This document shows, in pieces, positions 41,686-52,900 of a DNA stretch of 64,000 nt. Below the pieces are notes generated by a model. The model made no database searches and was not told where the DNA came from. It worked only from the letters and a program-made list of their open reading frames with translations. The first letter of the stretch is position 1, and each line of letters begins with the position of its first letter. The stretch is from Prorocentrum cordatum (lineage: Eukaryota > Sar > Dinophyceae > Prorocentrales > Prorocentraceae): contig CAUYUJ010017982.1 in assembly GCA_963575745.1 (NCBI GenBank), forward strand, positions 137,913 through 201,912, in the 5' to 3' direction. The position numbers and the translations under genes were made by a program.

Positions 41686-41954
41686 GCGCTCGCGGACGCA
41701 GCGCCCGCGGCCACGCAGACCTGGCCCTGGCGAGCGGTCACCGCGCCGAGCGAAGGCGCCGGCGCGGCCAGACGCGGTGGGCCAGGCCGAAGCCTCCGTG
41801 CCAAGAGCGCCCGGGTAGGGGCGCAAGGCGCACCTCGCCATGTAGCTCCTCCAACTCCTCGAGTGGCGGTCCGGTCTGTGCCTAGACACGAGCAGCCCCC
41901 TGAGCAACGCCGAGAGCGCGACGAAGGTCTACGACGAACCAGTAGCCGTGCACC

Positions 41955-43414
41955 ACCGCTTAGACTCCTCCTCCTACTCCTCCTCCTCCTCCTCCTCCTC
42001 CTCCCTCCTATTCCCCCTCCTCTCCTCCTCCTCCTCCTCCCTCCTGGTCCTCCTCCTCCTCCTGGTGCCATGCTTCGCGCGGGAAATCGGGCACGGGATG
42101 TGCACTCCTCCTCCTCCTCCTCCTCCTCCTCCTCCTCCTCCTCCTCCTCCTCCTCCTCCTCCCCCTCCCCCTCCCCCTCCTCTGAAGATCACCGCGTCGA
42201 CACTGGTGGCGCGGAGGCTCGCTGTGACCCCCGCCTGGAGGATCCTCGCCGCGCCCCCGCCCGCGGCATCCCCGCGGCCGCCGCGGACGCACACCGACGG
42301 GTGCGAGCAGGGCGGCCACCACGAGGGGCCACTGCGCCCCGGCCGGCCTGGGCTGGCCTGGGCCGTGTGCAGCGCGCCCGCGGGGAGCTCTCCTCCTCCT
42401 CCTCCTCCTCCTCCTCCCCCTCCTCCTTCCTCCTCCTCCTCCTCCTCCTCCTCCTCCTCCTCCTCCTCCTCCCCCTCCTCCTCCTCCTCCTCCTCCTCCT
42501 CCTCCTCCTCCTCCTCCTCCTCCCCCTCCTCCTCCTCCTCCTCCTCCTCCTCCTCCTCCTCCTCCTCCTCCTCCCCCAGGGCGGCGCGAGGGCCCGGTGG
42601 CGCGGTGCGCCGTGCCCGCGCTGCGCGGGGGCGCGCTGCCTCGCAGACAGCCTGCAGCCGCGGGCGCCCGCTGCGGGAGCCGGCGGGGGCCGGCGGCCGC
42701 GGCCGCAGGCGAGGGGGAGGGACGGGGAGAGGGGCCTCCTTCCCGCGGGGAGAGTGGCCTCCCTCCCGCCGTCTCCTCCTCCTCGTCGGAGGGGAAGGAA
42801 GACAAGAGCCCCCAGAGCCCTGGAGACGTGGCAGGGCAACCAGGCCCCCCTCCCAAGTCGCTGCGCCTCGTTTACCTCGGCCTGGGTCAAGTCCTGGTGG
42901 CCACGCGCAGTGCGACATGAAAAAGCGCCAAGGCTAGAACAACCTCGTCCGTGGCGATGGCCTCGACTTCGAGTGCAGAGATGGGCCCCTGCAGGAGAAA
43001 GTGCAGACATTGGAGTATGCCCCATCCCCTCCCCCACTCCCCCCCCCCTCCCCTCCCTCCCTCGCTCCTCCTCGCTCGCTCGCTCGCTCGCTCCCTCCCC
43101 GCGAGGGAGGCGCACGTGGCGGGGGGGGGGGGGGCGCGCGAGCTTCGCTGGGGGGCAGGGCGCAGGGCGGTGGGCCGGGGCCCCGGCCGACCTTGTGGAA
43201 ACGCGAGGGGTCGATCCTGGCCTTGGGGTCCCCCCTGCCGACGCCGTTCATCGGGATCTGGTGCCACACCTGGACGGCCTCCTCCTCCTCCTCCTCCTCC
43301 TCCTCCTCCTCCCTCCTCCTCCTCCTCCTCCTCCTCCCCCCCTCCTCCTCCTCCTCCTCCTCCTACTTCTGCTCCTCCTCCTCCTCCTCCTCCTCCTCCT
43401 CCTCCTTCTCCTCA

Positions 43415-43446
<32 letters not shown>

Positions 43447-43448
43447 GA

Positions 43449-43493
<45 letters not shown>

Positions 43494-43500
43494 AGAGGGG
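41955..43500 (+). repeat. Large (CTC)n and (GTC)n microsatellite complex
   Basis: CTC tracts lie at 41958-42065, 42108-42180, 42392-42577 and 43280-43408, and GTC tracts at 43415-43495, separated by GC-rich spacers. The 568-codon plus frame (41863-43569) is mostly Leu, Ser or Pro runs from these tracts and is not called a gene. Confidence 0.85.
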
Positions 43501-43819
43501 CGGCGCGAGGGGGGCTGCGCTCCGAGCAGGCGGGAGGAGGGGCTTCTGGGAAGACGGGCGGCTTCTTAGCCAGCGTGTATGTTTGTCCGCGGCAGCGGCC
43601 GTTACTGACTCCCGCCGCACTCCCCTCCCCACCAGATCACGCCAACATTCGCACTGATCTCCCAGCTGGCTCGGACGATTCTTCGACATTCCCAGACGAC
43701 GCCGGCGCGACATGTGAATTCCCCCGCCCCCTGCCCCCTTCCCCCCCCCCTTCGGCAACGCCCGCTGATGCCCAGGCATAGCGAGCGCTCTCTTTGCAGC
43801 CGTCTGGGCTTCCCAGAAT

Positions 43820-43980
43820 CGGGGATGGACAGACCCCCCTTTAGTAAAACGTGGTTTAGTGAAAACGACCTGGGGCCCAAACCTGGCGGGCGCAAGCCTG
43901 GAAAATAACGGCCACGGCGCCATTTCGAGAACCGAAAACGGACAATTCACTAATCGACGTGTCATTGTTGGGGGTTTTGT
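43820..43980. mobile_element. MITE family CGGGGATGGAC, copy 2 (right end lost)
   Basis: It starts CGGGGATGGACAGACCCC and contains CGTGGTTTAGTGAAAACGAC and TTCACTAATCGACGTGTCAT. The right inverted repeat is reduced to GGGGGTTTTGT, directly before the helicase-like coding sequence. Confidence 0.85.
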
Positions 43981-43984
43981 TAAG

Positions 43985-45295
43985 GCAGCTTGCGTGGCCC
44001 CGAAAGGGAGCAGCGTCCCTGGCTACGACCGGCATCGTTTCATTCTCGCCCACATCCCCTCGCAAGAGGTGCAGTCCAAGTTCCAGGACGGCTACGCGAA
44101 CATCCACGAAACGCGCACGGTGGTGGCACTGGTGAGCGCCCTCGAGCCATGGTTAAGACGGACCAAGAGCACCACCATCCTCATCCTGTCGCCCTACAAG
44201 CTCCAGCTGACACCCGTACTGGTCGGCAACCCGTGCTCACTCCATGACATCAGACGTTGCTCGCGGGCGGCGCAAGGGGACGGCACCGACAGTACCAATG
44301 GCCCCAGCTCCCTACGACAACAAGGACAGGACAGTTCCACCTCTTCTCACGCCACCAGAGCGCCTACGGGAAGGGTGTGGATCAATCACGCCACGCCGGC
44401 AAGCCGCCTGAGTGAGCGCTTCAGCGGGATCGCAGTGCTCTTTCCCGGACACCTGGAAAGCGAGGCGATCCGGGTCACCACCATCGACGCCGCATAGGGG
44501 CAAGAAGCCTCCCTCGTCATCCTCATGACCACTCGGGCCAACTCCATGCTAAACTGGGGCCACGTCGACGACCGGCACCGCATCAGCGTGGGGCTGACAC
44601 GTCCGCAGTGCAACCTCATTATGACGGCCGACGCATGGATGTTCCGCACGGCCACAGACGCTGCACTCCATCACCTGAGCACCTGGGCCCGGAGGGCGGA
44701 CCTTGCCTTCGAATTCCATATGCATCGGGGCGGTACCCTGAGTCAGACCACGGCCGACCCCAAGGTTTTCATTGACGAAATACCCAAATCAACGAATCCT
44801 GACGAAAAGGCCAGACTAGTGGCGGAGGCTGAACGCAGGCAGAAGGAGAAGGAAACGGTCAAGGCACGACAGGCTCAGCAGGCCGGCTTCGCAGCACGCG
44901 CCGATCTACCACCCCCTGCCGACCACAGCTGGAAGGACCTGGAGGACGACGTCAACGTGGCTGCGACCAGGCTACTGGGCTGCGCGGCACTTGGTCCGTG
45001 CCTGCTATGGTGCCTCGGGCTACACCCGCACCAGTACGGCGTCGCAGACCAGCCAACTGACCCCAGCCTTCAGGACAGGAAGGGATGGAGCATGAACGGA
45101 TACCTCTTCTACAGCTCAGCGCTGGTAGGACTGGACGCTGGCAACCTGGTCTATACCGCGGTCTTCGCGACCATCACGCGGGCGATAGGACTCGGAGTCA
45201 CCGACAAAGACAGCGCGCGCACTCGACCCCAACCTGATCCCACCCCGAAGGAACCGACCGAACATGCCAGCAGCTTGGCATATCAAGGAGACCTG
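43985..45295 (+). pseudogene. UPF1-like superfamily 1 helicase, C-terminal RecA-like domain, with in-frame TAG
   Basis: The frame contains YANIHETRTVVALVSALEPW and TTILILSPYKLQL, corresponding to the N-x2-EA and PY-x2-Q region of UPF1-like helicases (motif IV side). It continues with VTTIDAA*GQEASLVIL and RISVGLTRPQCNLIM, which fit motifs V and VI, including the arginine-finger-like R of TRP. The stop is a TAG at 44495-44497 exactly where UPF1-type proteins have the Gln of A-Q-G; CAG to TAG is one transition, and the frame continues beyond it for about 800 nt. Motifs I-III should lie upstream but are absent; the MITE at 43820-43980 sits at that edge. Pseudogene or remnant of a longer spliced gene. 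Confidence 0.7.
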
Positions 45296-45512
45296 CATCC
45301 CCACCGACGTCCCCAGGCGCAGACCCAAATGCTGGCACCCATCCACCTGCAAGTGCCAGAAGCACAAGGAGCCACCCACAACGGCCGTGTTCCACGCCTT
45401 CTGCAACATGGGTCCAAAAGAAAGCCCAGCTGCTGTTGTCAACAGCCTCCGGGACAGCACCGGCGCGACCCTGGGCGGTATCCAGGCAAGGGTCCTCCTC
45501 GCCCTGCCCCTG
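45264..45512 (+). pseudogene. Cys/His-rich segment continuing the helicase remnant
   Basis: In a different frame from the helicase segment, it reads AWHIKETCIPTDV, PKCWHPSTCKCQKHKE and TAVFHAFCNMG, a Cys/His cluster that could bind zinc. Coding-like composition passes from one frame to the next without an obvious GT-AG intron, so I read it as a frameshift. Function unknown. Confidence 0.45.
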
Positions 45513-46515
45513 CTTATACGGGGGCGCCGAGGGCATCGGGGACGTGCTGGAGGCCATCCTCGGCCTGCGCGAGCCGCACCGCCCGCGCGACAAGACTGCA
45601 CGTGACCAACTGGGCGCGCTGTTCGGGCTCCAGAGGAAGCGCTTCAAGCAGCTGCACTCCGCACTGGAGCTCCTCATCACAGCGGTGTCCCGCTTGGTCA
45701 ATGTCGCCCACCACCACCCCCTGGCCAAGAGGGCGAACTGCCCCGCGACCTGGGAGGGCCTAGTGGCCAAGAAGTTCCCGCCCCAGGCCATCCTCGCAGT
45801 CATCGAGGGCATCGTGTCCACAGCCGACCTGACAGCCTTGGAAGCCCACGAGTGCGCCGTATGCGCGCTCTACGTCGACGTGATCGGATTCGACATCGGC
45901 CTCGCCCACGACCCGACCAAGCAGGCAAGCAGCGTCAGATGGATAGGTCGAGGATACTCCTACACTCGCCTACACCTGGACGCACCGGCCCCTCTTGGGC
46001 CTCGCCCTGGAGTGACACTAAGGCCCCCATGGTTAGACAGCCGAGACACCAGGTGGAAGAAGGACCAGTATAAGGCCGACTTCGACTGTCAAAGATGCCT
46101 GCAAGGCCCCTTCAAGCACGATAAAGGCGCATACGTCAGCAAACGGATCCGCCAAACCATCAGCAGCAACACGCTGACGGAATACGACCATGGGAAGGAC
46201 CTGACCTGGCTTTGCATATGCTGCTGGACCACGAAGGCAATGGCCGAGCGACAGCCCATTCCTGACGACGTGGACTTCAAAACCTGGACCAACGACCGCC
46301 CCGACGACATGCCTGTCCGCGCAACGCGTGCCCTTCCTGGGATGTGTCCGACGCCCTTACCCACGGCCCTGACGCCCCTGGACCAGCTGCTGGTCCCGCT
46401 GGAAGGCGACATGAACCCCCTCAACGTGGGAACCACCCTCCCAGCCAGCGTCACGAACGACGACCGCCGGATGCCCCTCGGGCACGGAGGGACACAGGTG
46501 GGGGCCGGGACAGGC
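45513..46515 (+). pseudogene. Central segment of the same degraded gene, third frame
   Basis: Starting at YGGAEGIGDVLEAILGLREP, this frame has strong protein character over about 330 codons: LGALFGLQRKRFKQLHSALE, AHECAVCALYVDVIGFDIGL, FDCQRCLQGPFKHDKGAYVS and DLTWLCICCWTTKAM. The paired Cys (CAVC, CQRC, CICC) may be metal-binding. The shift from the previous segment is at about 45510-45520. No family beyond the N-terminal helicase link is recognised. Confidence 0.45.
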
Positions 46516-47374
46516 CTACCCAGGCATGTACGGGCACGCCGCGGATCCAGAAGGACTCCGCGACGGCTTCAGCCTGGTCCACGGGCTCCCCCCCGTGCAG
46601 CTGATGAGGGAGATGTTCCTGGCCAAGCGCTGGCTCGCGGGCTGGCACTGCAAGGAACGCCTTATCCACCAATGGGACATGCGCCCATCAGACGTGAGCG
46701 AGGTACTCAATAAATACAGCCCTAACGTATACCCAAGAGCAGGGGACATCCCCGCGTCAACGGCAGAAGGCGCAGCACGCCCCAGCCCAGAGGAGACGCG
46801 GCGACGCGCAGCCGCCTGGGACGAGGCTGAGCGCAGACACCACGACCGCCACGCCTCTGCACTGCCACCCCCGCCCCGGGATCCAGACGCCGCTGCCTCC
46901 GCTCAGTCCCCCACTGAAAGCGCAACAGCCAGCGGGGCTCATCAGCACACCAACCCACGGGCGGGCGCGCGCCCCGAGCAGACACCCAGCCCAGTCCAGT
47001 CATCAAGGTCCACCAAGGAAAGGCACGTGACACCCAGCCCAATCCAGGCTACCAGCCCCTGCCCATCACCAATCAAGCCGCCCATCAACGGTGGCGATTC
47101 ACCCCTTGCCCCTTCCCTTCCACCCACACCGCGCGGCGACGAGCCGACCCCAGCCCAGCCGGCCACGCGGCCCACGGCCACCAAGTCCGGCGGAGCACCG
47201 CCACCCGTCGGCCCAACACCTGAACCCCTCGGGAGGGGCACAGAACACGGCAGCCACGGAGTGCTGCAGGGGCAGGCCCCGGACACGCCCATCTTGGGCT
47301 CCCTGTGCCCAGCTGCCACGGACAATCAATGCATCCAGTGCGGCGACTACGTGGTCATGAACCATGAAGGGTGA
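46505..47374 (+). pseudogene. Pro-rich segment of the same degraded gene, further frame
   Basis: The frame reads MYGHAADPEGLRDGFSLVHG, LPPVQLMREMFLAKRWLAGW and QWDMRPSDVSEVLNKYSPNV. A Pro/Thr/Ser-rich linker of about 180 residues follows, ending NQCIQCGDYVVMNHEG and a stop at 47374. The linker is low-complexity but the first 70 residues look conserved-protein-like. The frame change lies at about 46510-46525. Confidence 0.4.
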
Positions 47375-48795
47375 CTCCCTTCCCCGCGCCAGGTGGTTCA
47401 GCACGACGGACTGCGACGAGACCCTGGCGACACAGCCCCTGGGCGGGGCCGTCTTGAGGCCCGTCCTCCGCATCATCACCCGAGAGCAGGATGGCGCATA
47501 CTGCTCGTCCAGATCGGCGGAGAGTGGCTGGAAGTGCGAGGCGTCGGCGGCAGGACGCTTCGCGTATACGTCCTCCGTGGAGACGCAGCGCCCCGCGCAG
47601 CTACCTTTCTGGAGAGCGCCCAAGGGAAGGTGCACAGAAAGCAAGCGGCAGCAGTCCCCGACAACCCCTCGAGTGGCGTCAGCACCACGGGAGACAAAGC
47701 AGCGTCCGCAGAACACATGCAGGACAGGCCCCGACCTGAGCCCTACCCGCAGCAATCCAGCACACAGGACCCCACTCACGAACCTGTATCCCTCATGCCG
47801 CCTAAGGAGGAGGACCCTGACTGGGGCAACGAAGACCAAGCTAAAGAGGAGAAGCTGCGCCTCGCCGGAGTCCTCAGAATGAGCGGCACGCCAGCCCCGA
47901 AAACGACCCCCGCAGCACCGACCAGAGGGCTGCCCGCGCATCCGCCGAGCCAATCCTGCGTCCCGAAGCCGTGGCCGACGATCGGGCCCTGCACAGGCGG
48001 GACCGCTCCAGGGGCCCCAAGGACCCGCGCCCGGCGCTCATCCCTCTCTCGGCGCACCCCCCAGAGCGCCCGCGCGGCAGGGTGCGGGAACCAGTCGCCT
48101 GGGAGCTGTATGCCACGGCGGCGAGGCGCGAGTCCAGAAAGGACGACCGGCCGCGCGCAGGAGAGCGAGACCGCGACCGCGACCGCGACCGTAACCTGAG
48201 CGCGGCGGGGGCGCCGTGGCGCAGACACGACGCCAAGGACTGGGACAGAACAAAGGAGCGCCACTGGGACCGGACCCAGGACACTGGCTGGGGCTCGGCT
48301 AGCGCACCCTGGCGCCAGCCATAATCGCGCAGCTCTCACTACAAGGACGACCGCAGCCACGCCGACACCAGCTGGACACACGCCGCGTGCCGCGCTGGAT
48401 GGCAGCGCCTCCCAAACGAGACAGCAGCAGTAACACACCTGAAGAGGTTGCAGACGGAAGGGGGGTACCGATCTAACGTAGCCTGGCATTCGTGTTGCAG
48501 GCACAACTACAAGGAGCAGGGCAAGGGCAAATCCAAAGACCAGGCGCCCTTCGACCCACGCCGTTGGCAGCAGTGGATCATCGACAAATTCCTGGATGAC
48601 ATGAAGGCCAACAACTACCACGTGGACCGATGGTCCAGCAGCGCAGGTGTCAACGTGAACTGGGAGCGGGAGCAGAAGCTCTATCAGGAGGTGCAAAGGA
48701 AAAGGGAGATCGCTAAGGGTGACGGGCGCGACGGGGACCAGGCCCGCAGCTCCAGGTACCACGACACCTGGACTGGGAAGCGTCCACGGCGCTGA
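47375..48795 (+). pseudogene. C-terminal remnants of the degraded gene with frame changes and a TAA
   Basis: Coding-like stretches continue in changing frames: RWFSTTDCDETLATQPLGGA (47391 on), LLVQIGGEWLEVRGVGGRTL (47498 on), DWGNEDQAKEEKLRLAGVLR (47819 on) and PVAWELYATAARRESRKDDR (48090 on). An in-frame TAA at 48322-48324 is followed by SRSSHYKDDRSHADTSWTHA and WQQWIIDKFLDDMKANNYHV, up to a final stop at 48795. TGTTGCAGGC at 48493 could be a splice acceptor. Whether this is one gene or two is unknown. Confidence 0.4.
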
Positions 48796-49330
48796 CTGTC
48801 GTCGGCCCTACCACACCCGGCCTGCTGCACCACGGCCCAACCAGCCAGCCACTCTCATTACCTGCGTCCCCGTCCCCTAACCACCCCCCACCTCTCAGCC
48901 AACTGGGGATCACGTGTCCCCCTTCCCCTCCCTTTACCTGCTATCCCTATGACGGGGCGCTGATGATCATTTAACCCTATCGATTAGCTACTTCTTCTTA
49001 GGTTTTGGGGGAAATTCGAGGGTTACCTTCGAATTTCCCAAGAATCTCAATACGTTCTGAAACAAAATTAAATGCAATATTATTATTCTGGGGCTGGCCT
49101 GGGGCTTGAAATTACAAGGTAACCCTGAAATTTCCGAAGAAGAATAAAAGCTTCAAATTATTATTCTTGGCGTGCGCGGTCCTGCTGCTTTAGCATGGAG
49201 GGTGAATTTGAGGCGCGTAACGTAAATTATTCTTGGCTGGGCGGGTGGCAAGGAGGGTTTCCCTGAATTTGCCGGTGGGGGACAGCCTATCGGGGGAAGC
49301 CTATGGAAGCCTGTGAAGGGCGGCCTGCGA
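48796..49330. other. AT-richer tail, no gene
   Basis: GAAATTCGAGGGTTACC, TTATTATTCTGGG and AAATTATTATTCTTGG recur, partly inverted (about 49010-49240). A similar TTATTATTATTCTGGG lies at 54862. Confidence 0.5.
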
Positions 49331-49334
49331 GGGG

Positions 49335-49895
49335 CAGACTCTGGGAATCCTTGGGGATCCCTTGGGAATCCCTAAGGAATTTCTAAGGAATCCTTCGGAA
49401 TCCCTAGGGCATCCACAAGAATCCCAAGGGAATCCTAAGGAATCCCGAGGGCATCCCTAGGAATCCCTAGGGAATCCTCAGGAATCCTTAAGGGCTCCTC
49501 CAGAATCCTAAGGGAATCCTGAGGGATCCCTTGGGAATCGTCAGGAATCCCTAAGGAATCCTTTGGAATCCCTAACGTGTCGTTGAGAATTCCCGCGGAC
49601 TCCAGAAACCCTCGGGAATCCTTATGGCTCCCTCGGGAATCCAAGAGAATCCCTGCGGAATCCTTGGGATTCAAAGCGGAATCTTCAAGAGTCCCTCGGG
49701 GATCCTGAGGAATCTCTCGGCGTTCCCAAAGAATCCCTTCGGAAATCCTCAGGAATCCTTCGGGGATCCTGCGGGGTCCTCAGGGAATCTTTCGGATTCC
49801 CTCGGGGCTTCTTAGGAATCCCTGGTAAATCCCCAAGAATCCCTAGGGCACCCTAAGGAACCCCAAGGGGAACCTCAGGAATCCCTAGGACATGG
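49335..49895 (+). repeat. GGAATCCCTAA minisatellite
   Basis: About 45-50 units of roughly 10-13 bp: GGAATCCCTAA, GGAATCCTTAAG, GGAATCCTCA and variants. Confidence 0.9.
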
Positions 49896-49935
49896 CCCGG
49901 CGCCCTCCGAGGAATCCAGATGACTGCCACCTTGG

Positions 49936-52900
49936 ACGTTTTCCATGCAGCGCATGCACACCAGGTGACCCACGAAGGGGTGGGTCACCAGAACACTGGT
50001 TGAGAGAAACAAATTGCTTCACCTGCATCCTGGGCCTCGTCATGAGGCGACGCACTGCCACTCAATATGTTTGCCATGCGGCGCGAGCACACCAGGTGAC
50101 CCACGAAAGGGGTGGGTCACCAGAGAACTGGTTGGGAAAAACCATTGGTCTCACTTGCATTCTGGGCCTCAACATGAGGCGAAACATTGCCACTCAATAC
50201 GTTTGCCGCACGGCGCAAGCACACCTGGTGACCCACGAAGGGGTGGGTCGCCAGAAAACTGGTTGAGAAAAACAAATGGTTTCACCTGCATTCTGGGCCT
50301 CAACATGAGGCGACGCACTGCCACTCAATGCGTTTTCGATACGGCGCAAGCACACCAGGTGACCCACGAAGGGGTGGGTCACCAGGAAACTGGTTGAGAA
50401 AAACCAACTGTTTCACTTGCATTCTGGGCCTCAACATGAGGCGACGCACTGCCACTCAATGCGTTTTCCATACGGCGCAAGCACACCAGGTGACCCACGA
50501 AGGGGTGGGTCACCAGAAAACTGATTGAGAAAACCAATTGTTTCAGTTGCATTCTGGGCCTCAACATGAGGCGATGCACTGCCACTCATTACGTTTCCCA
50601 TGCGGCGCAAGCACACCAGGTGACCCACGAAAGGGGTGGGTCACCAGAAAACTGGTTGAGAAAAACCCATTGTTTCACTTGCGTCCTGGGCATTGCCACT
50701 GAATGCGTTTTCCATACGGCGCAAGCACACCAAATGACCCACGAAGGGGTGGGTCACCAGACAACTGGTTGAGAAAAACCAATTGTTTCACTTGCATTCT
50801 GGGCCTCAACATGAAGCGATGCACTGCCACTCAATACGTTTTCCATACGGCGCAAGCAAACCGGGTGACCCACCAAGGGGTGGGCCACCAGACAACTGGC
50901 TGAGAAAAACAACTTGTTTCACTTGCATTCTGGGCCTCAACATGAGGCGATGTATTGCCACTCGATACGTTTTCCATACGGCGCAAGCGCACCAGGGGAC
51001 CCACGAAGGGGTGGGTCACTAGAGAACTGGTTGGGACAAACAAATTGTTTCGCCTGCATCCTGGGCCTCGTCATGAGGCGACGCACTGCCACTCTGTATG
51101 TTTGCCATACGGCGCAAGCACACCAGGTGACCCACGAAGGGGTGGGTCACAAGACAGCTGGTTGAGAACAACCAGCTGTTTCACTTGCATTCTGGGCCTC
51201 AACATGAGGCGAGGCATTGCCACTCAATACGTTTGCCATACGGCGCAAGCCCACCGGGTGACCCACGGAGGGGTGGGTCACTAGAAAATTGCTCGAGAAA
51301 AACCAACTGTTTCACTTGCATTCTGGGCCTCAACATGAGGCGACGCACTGCCACTCAATGCGTTTTCGCTACGGCGCAAGCACACCAGGTGACCCACGGA
51401 GGGGTGGGTCACCAGACAAGTGGTTGAGAAAAACAATGTGTTTCACTTGCATTCTGGGCCTCAACATGAGGCGAGGCATTACCACTCAATACGTTTCCAG
51501 GCGGCGCAAGCACACCAGGTGACCCACGAAGGGGTGGGTGACCAGAAAACCGGTTGAGAAAAACAAATGGTTTCACTTGCGTTCTGGGCCTCAACATGGG
51601 GCGACGCACTGCCACTCAATACGTTTCCCATACGGCGTAAGCACACCGGGTGACCCACGAAAGAAGGGGTGGGTCACCAGAGAACTGGTTGAGAAAAAAA
51701 CCAACTTGCATTCTGGGCCTCAACATGAGGCGACGCATTGCCACTCAATGCGTTTTCCATGCAGCGCAAACACACCAGGTGATCCACGAAGAGGTGGGTC
51801 ACCAGAGAACTGGTTGAGAAAAACAAATTGTTTCGCCTGCATCCTGGGCCTCAACATGAGGCGACGCACTGCCACTCTGTATGTTTGCCATACGGCGCAA
51901 GCACACCAGGTGACCCACGAAGGGGTGGGTCACCAGAAAACTGGTTGAGGAGAACCAATTGCTTCACTTGCATTCTGGGCCTCAACATGACGCGACGCAT
52001 TGCCACTCAATACGTTTTCCATACGGCGCAAGCACACCAGGGGGCCCACGAAGAGGTGGGTCACCAGAAAACTGGTTGAGAAAAACAAATTGTTTCACCT
52101 GCATCTTGGGCCTCGTCATGACGCGATGCACTGCCACTCAAGATGTTTGCCATACGGCGCAAGCACACCAGGTGACCCACGAAGGGGTGGGTCACCAGAA
52201 AACTGGTTGAGAAAAACCAATTGGTTCATTTGCATTCCGGGCCTCAACATGAGACGAAACACTGCCACTCAATACGTATTCCATGCGGCGCAAGCACACC
52301 AGGTGACCCACGAAGGGGTGGGTCACCAGAAAACTGGTTGAGAAAAACAAATTGTTTCTCTTGCGTTCTGGGCCTCAACATGAGGCAAGGCAGTGCCACT
52401 CAATGCGTTTTCGATACGGCACAAGCGAACCAGGTGACCCACGAAGGGGGGGGTCACCAGAAAACTGGTTGAGAAAAACCCATCGTTTCACTTGCATTCT
52501 GGGCCTCAACATGAGGCGACGCATTGCCACTCAGTGCGTTTTCCATACGGCGCAAGCACACAAGGTGACCCACGAAGGGGTGGGTCACCAAAAAACTGGT
52601 TGAGAAAAAACCGAATATGTCACTTGCAGTCCGGGCCTCAACATGAGGCGAGGCATTGCCACTCAATACGTTTTCCATGCGGCGCAAGCACACCAGGTGA
52701 CCCACGAAGGGGTGGGTCACCAGAAAACTGGTTGAGAGAAACCAACTGTTTCACTTGCATTCTGGGCCTCAACATGAGGCGAAGCATTGCCACTCAATAC
52801 GTTTGCCATACGGCGCAAGCACACCAGGTGACCCACGAAGGGGTGGGTCACCAGCAACTGGTTGAGAAAAAAACAACTGTTTCACTTGCATTATGGGCAT

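Noticed and set aside
41863-43569. 568-codon plus-strand open frame
   Set aside because: Most of it is Leu/Ser/Pro/Val runs from CTC and GTC microsatellites; no domain.
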